Below are positions 8,501 to 9,926 of a DNA stretch of 9,926 bases, piece after piece; the stretch's first letter is position 1, and the number at the start of each line of letters is the position of its first letter. The DNA comes from Christensenella sp. UBA1782. GTDB lineage: Bacteria; Bacillota; Clostridia; Christensenellales; DTU072. The notes under the pieces are model-generated. The model searched no databases. It was not told the origin of the DNA and saw only the letters and a list, made by a program, of their open reading frames with translations. Location of the stretch: the NCBI GenBank assembly GCA_002315475.1, contig DCGI01000004.1, positions 1 through 9,926 of the forward strand, given 5' to 3'. The position numbers were made by a program, and so were the translations under genes.

Positions 8501-9926
8501 TTAGAAGGCTTCTCCGATTTCGAGTACGATAAAGACGGTGTAAAGGAAGTCTATGCTTTGACGGTATTGGATTCCATAAAACCGTTCTTGACGGTCACGA
8601 AGGACGACGGCGAATGGGATATTCTGTTTGAAAAAGGTAACATTATCGACAACGAAGAACAATATGAAGACGTTCAAATCGAAGTGTTCCTCGGCAAAGA
8701 AGAATATATGGTTCGCTTTGCCAACGAAAGCTACGCTTTGAAGGTAAGAAAGCTGGAAGAAGGGCATATCGTGTCCCTGAGCTTGTTAGAAGGCGCATTG
8801 GATATTGCTTATAACGGTGTGGAAACCACCCTTGCCGTTGATTACAAGAAGGATGATATTGACGTGAACTTCGATATGAAGACGACGGAAATGACGATCG
8901 TCTTCTCGTATGCGACGATAGTTTCCCTCGACCTCGATATTTTGGAAGACAACGTGATTGTCGGTATATCTTTGTTCGATAACGCCGCAGAAGGCACCTT
9001 CAATTATAAAGCAGAGTCCTTCCGTATAGCCGGCGAAAAGAAGAACGCTCGACTGAGCGATGAAGTGACTACCGATATAAAAGGTAGTTTGGAATGCAGC
9101 CACAAAGACATAGAAATCAGCGCAAGCGTGGCAAGATACGCCGACGTAACCTTCAGCAAGAAGGGTGACGAGTACAAAGCCGATATAGACGTCTTGGACG
9201 GCAACTACACGTTCGAGTTCGAGTACGGTAATAACGGCTTAAAGATCGACCTCGCTCTCGGTTTTGAAGAGAATAACTTTGGCTTCCACTACTATGACAC
9301 CGCAGAGAAATTCTCGGTCGGTGCCGCATACGGATACTTTGCCGTTTCCCTCGAAAAGGAAGACGATTTGTACACAGCCGAAGTATCCTACGTTGTTGAA
9401 AAAGATGCTGTGACTTCGGCAATTATGAACGGCGTAAGAACCACCGTGACGTATTCCGAAGGGGACGGCGTAGACGTAGACTTTGAGGCGCATATTTACT
9501 CGAACGGTATACTGGATTTGGACAGCACGTTCCATTTCAACCAAAAAGAAAAGAAAGCAGAAGCGAATACCGAATTCGTAATCAACGGTAACCTGCTCGA
9601 ATTGGGCATCGTTAGAATCGTCGTGGACTTCCTCTACGAAAAGGATTATGGATTCGTCTTGGACGTAGTCTATGACAAGGATACCGCTTTCGAAGCCAAG
9701 AAGGTGGAGAGAGACAGCTACCTCACGATAAAGGCTTTGGACGGAGAGTATAGATTCTCCTTATATATCGATGAAGCGCATACCGTTGACTTCGGCTTTA
9801 AGGTCTATGAAACCACGTTGTGGAAAGATTTTGCCGCCAAGATCAGCAAAGAACACTTTGTGGAAATCTTGAAGGAATTCATTATGATTCGTGACGACGT
9901 GACGAATCATAATGAATTCCTTCAAG
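2519..9926 (+). CDS. Giant membrane-anchored, probably extracellular repeat protein of unknown function (3' end missing)
   Basis: A single frame of at least 2469 codons is open from the ATG at 2519 to the right edge. Order of regions: acidic cytoplasmic tail (1-68); Lys/Arg stretch K69-R82; one hydrophobic helix about 86-106, followed by a Pro-rich linker (KPDTPVDPVE). This is a signal-anchor layout (N inside, C outside) with no signal peptidase site or lipobox. Then come a duplicated beta-rich module (about 155-314), beta-solenoid-like repeats (461-599), a CxxCG motif (710-714), a mostly helical region (725-1276), and about 1190 residues of short alternating beta strands (1277 on). Composition is very acidic and Lys-rich with few Cys. 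I recognise no enzyme motif. Large repeat-built proteins of this kind are usually adhesins, stalks or envelope scaffolds, but that role is inference. The gene has its own strong promoter and no operon partner in the window. The last codons overlap a suspicious palindrome. Confidence 0.93.
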   Translation, partial: MEQKDFVEVNLATRNATDVVPENDAAGEANVAEPVVNESVVENTEAETVEYVFGNSSDDLNGAERESGKGRKAKSGDAKKKRNWRVGIISLLTAIVIAALVCGLIFRFQKPDTPVDPVETKISIFEKQLSEYKLASDYVLTKEDFDCIGTDIGKMALNGEICIDLNGKVLDLGGYDLSILAEESGATVTFKNGTVKNGTLNISTKDTKIIREKVKFESSCKCNFSKYSIFQNRQDTYVLPYGKTYTLDEDDMTYIKDISKNNTMLLNYPCKIDINNGKFDLGGYEFDIVSLNSSSKLIAFENGTITNGTLRVQTEATDVKVNSVTFTETCDYFFDTKKAEIAFLSLSAPLSSERFSSVGGTIRLSNTVVSDALVLKSNLIAEKNSSVKALIVSAEDETQEKIKIALSETQVLESLTIQKDVDIAGVVDCPISIEEKATLNVLKDTSAITGETEEEKKTETKLKVVTVNSEAATLVQANLSTIEAVKVEKAGNVTLGGKVNALTVNDKANINVRYCSIVDEVKINDHAKVEFNGTAAKVVINSESTVTFNTQSYVQDLNVGENAGNSKVTINGQAAVVSVEGKNATVDVKGDAKISVVIDKTENEISKISYSQRAQVVEKLTGKEGSTDDKQDEAKKDFVMPIYYKESECSDGTEEDNEKKKGSIIYKEGGEYTADGETTESELAAKDHIYTYNVVVYPTNTKTGLGRYTCVDCGDHFDEEIPMREVVVFDIESIMQVLGVVLKDDTIAYNLDDNTKFLLEYQKVNEVIEEIRQFLLGETAQGIAEKINLTDMVNSFAETLEGKMLTDEECALFLIREAGINMTVKDGLIYGSACLDVAFFTELASEAAANLSTLTNDDALLSLYIKVYCKGEKAYVKYDIRVIDAEGKTIHETSENIGEVQKAIDKLMLDSGLGFTLTDAIGIYNTIATTVAIIDSYKLSFQKYKEYATGAMAQVIITKDPEYLIKEEAEDYTKYSVDFEKLFDYVTKVGRSTVGELIDEALGIDATDTLFTLAEKIPEMNLGEIVDTVMLAANEFAIDEESLYGDINLLLDSFINDVPYDLIEKGLAAKVAENAQLYFGKEEGEEGAEYDIRRALDEYEYNTIYELIFGKAPVYDYNDEMKKKYATEKDYSVAFYGSQEYKDYYNKKQEIIGGNQTVEGKVVFVGGKYQDVLNTYQVSMDASVKEIFDDVYTSVYEILLALEDIDGEVLQEYVGKIESEAVRTVLEPVVETLTPALVTINTFLSTVAQELPDYKDEEGNVEAYEGITDFFKGYIESLSCSWVKQADGTMTAFKVGFDIEKIALNVTVDSDIVNVSIATEYGDVLVKVGDNVVVGFDCDVFGIEIAVNNEGFEYFNLKKLVTEYGTLTLNVGDKMLKELTITDFAFEDYAGGIQIINNELVTAVFTSPYGNLDVLKEGDFIRKLEADVNIASIGETKIGLTGKASVVDNVLKELKINGAPVDFTMDDEEWTLAVNYDLNNGGKIALNSDGLNTLEEINAALKYSRKETERTENIGGKEYAENKQKEAVLNFRYAVDEELTIDAKHTETTDVVYVNAETDKEYNASEDKNAKHEVVENYVFADRTVTLGQIESNLNFGYAGIVLATDFTKDIEAVETASGSLVMDEKNVLTYTYAKNREKIDADVVYYTRNETEDVYTLKIEGDDIKVTTTANAAGANVVYDYYYDGGMGFAIEYQDYIVEVANYVGSVDDVKQKINIAIPEYGTLYYMKDEEGTYVANVDAFGVLLESQFGKETVFNLAYDEMFDIEFAKGDEDMVGHAEFAGTVVLDLEGGDGFDFTITVLDENTGNVTYSSKEEFSFTVSAMGYEIAVENEKGMLTVEVYDENNDALTFTMNGGEYYAQLILTDKFAGEFRYGEEILVDMTVEGMGSIYFDKTDDNLQAEITYKDLIEFAYDNGAHDMNVVMEDTYEIHVFHKGEILNVTAEALDMFTFDIFKTSEKISADVNFDYTYDGTFKINLEGLYEEANDKAHGSLILEGFSDFEYDKDGVKEVYALTVLDSIKPFLTVTKDDGEWDILFEKGNIIDNEEQYEDVQIEVFLGKEEYMVRFANESYALKVRKLEEGHIVSLSLLEGALDIAYNGVETTLAVDYKKDDIDVNFDMKTTEMTIVFSYATIVSLDLDILEDNVIVGISLFDNAAEGTFNYKAESFRIAGEKKNARLSDEVTTDIKGSLECSHKDIEISASVARYADVTFSKKGDEYKADIDVLDGNYTFEFEYGNNGLKIDLALGFEENNFGFHYYDTAEKFSVGAAYGYFAVSLEKEDDLYTAEVSYVVEKDAVTSAIMNGVRTTVTYSEGDGVDVDFEAHIYSNGILDLDSTFHFNQKEKKAEANTEFVINGNLLELGIVRIVVDFLYEKDYGFVLDVVYDKDTAFEAKKVERDSYLTIKALDGEYRFSLYIDEAHTVDFGFKVYETTLWKDFAAKISKEHFVEILKEFIMIRDDVTNHNEFLQ
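2981..3460 (+). repeat. Duplicated beta-rich module inside the giant protein
   Basis: Residues 155-204 and 264-314 are two divergent copies about 110 residues apart. Copy 1 has DLNGKVLDLGGYDLSI, then FKNGTVKNGTLNIST; copy 2 has DINNGKFDLGGYEFDI, then FENGTITNGTLRVQT. They align with a one-residue gap. The NGTxxNGTL pattern resembles rungs of right-handed parallel beta-helices. The duplication is clear at protein level; the fold is inferred. Confidence 0.8.
3899..4315 (+). repeat. Beta-solenoid-like repeat stretch (residues 461-599)
   Basis: A ladder of short V/I/T/N-rich segments recurs every 8-12 residues or so: KVVTVNSEAAT, NVTLGGKVNALTVND, KANINV, AKVEFNGTAAKVVIN, STVTFNTQ, SKVTINGQAAVVSVEG, ATVDVKGDAKISVVID. 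Such alternation of strand and N/G turn is typical of beta-solenoid stalks in Firmicutes surface proteins. Copies are too diverged to be seen as DNA repeats. Confidence 0.65.
4580..4684 (+). other. CxxCG surface-protein motif (residues 688-722)
   Basis: H688, then G-R-Y-T-C710-V-D-C713-G-D-H716 and EEIP (719-722). This resembles the small 'YTCxxCG...IP' element found repeatedly in clostridial cell-surface proteins. H688, C710, C713 and H716 could bind a metal. It sits at the junction of the beta-solenoid and the helical region, so it may act as a spacer or knot. Function is not known. Confidence 0.6.
4691..6346 (+). other. Mostly helical region of the giant protein (residues 725-1276)
   Basis: Heptad-like amphipathic segments dominate: EYQKVNEVIEEIRQFLLG, IAEKINLTDMVNSFAETL, GEVQKAIDKLML, KLFDYVTKVGRSTVGELIDEAL, VKEIFDDVYTSVYEILLALE and VRTVLEPVVETLTPALV are examples. 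There is no long continuous coiled coil and no recognised catalytic motif. The region separates the two beta-rich parts of the protein. Confidence 0.6.
6347..9892 (+). other. Very long all-beta region of the giant protein (residues 1277 to about 2458)
   Basis: Nearly the whole stretch alternates polar and hydrophobic residues in strands of about 6-9 residues joined by short acidic turns such as KDDGE, DENND and EKEDD. Examples are IEIAVNNEGFEYF, LTVEVYDENNDALTFTMNGG and KADIDVLDGNYTFEFEYG. I see no clear fixed-length repeat unit. The pattern suggests one extended antiparallel beta sheet or a series of similar beta domains. Fold is inferred from pattern only. Confidence 0.6.
9868..9926. repeat. 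Perfect 25-bp inverted repeat at the contig end
   Basis: Arms 9868-9892 and 9902-9926 are exact reverse complements around the 9-base spacer GACGACGTG. The right arm ends on the last base of the window. Each arm holds a GAATTC (9875-9880 and 9914-9919). The left arm fits the coding pattern of the gene, while the right arm looks like its mirrored copy. It is most likely an assembly or amplification fold-back, though a genuine palindrome is possible. Confidence 0.9.

Noticed and set aside
1..9926. CRISPR array, tRNA, rRNA, transposase or insertion-sequence ends
   Set aside because: No evenly spaced direct DNA repeats, cloverleaf, rRNA-like stretch or transposase motif was seen. The only terminal inverted repeat is the fold-back at the right edge, which has no mirrored partner at the left edge.

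Overview
The window looks like a complete short contig from an uncultured, low-to-moderate-GC Firmicutes (Clostridia-type) bacterium. The basis is strong AGGAG-type ribosome binding sites, sigma-A-like promoters in AT-rich gaps, a bacterial NSS transporter, and a CxxCG surface-protein motif common in Clostridia. Lineage is inferred from style only; there is no marker gene. Both outer genes run off the ends, so the odd length of 9926 bp probably is the whole contig.

Layout: (1) 1-646, minus strand: N-terminal half of a MATE-family efflux transporter, cut by the left edge. (2) 647-764: divergent intergenic region with one promoter in each direction; the MATE transcript would be almost leaderless. 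(3) 765-2324, plus strand: complete neurotransmitter:sodium symporter (NSS/SLC6 family), probably a Na+-coupled amino-acid importer, ended by a clear intrinsic terminator (2353-2388). (4) 2389-2518: AT-rich leader with a near-ideal promoter, a small 5'UTR hairpin and a good RBS. (5) 2519-9926, plus strand: one uninterrupted reading frame of at least 2469 codons that does not end inside the window. It encodes a giant membrane-anchored, presumably extracellular protein of unknown function.

The giant protein has, in order: an acidic cytoplasmic tail, a Lys/Arg stretch, one transmembrane anchor (about 86-106), a duplicated beta-rich module, a beta-solenoid-like repeat stretch, a CxxCG zinc-ribbon-like motif, a mostly helical region of about 550 residues, and about 1190 residues of uninterrupted short beta strands. 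It is the most novel item here. The last 59 bases form a perfect 25-bp inverted repeat ending at the final base, which looks like a fold-back assembly artefact, so the last few codons should not be trusted.

The two transporters and the giant gene have their own promoters. Apart from a shared divergent promoter region there is no sign that they form one pathway.
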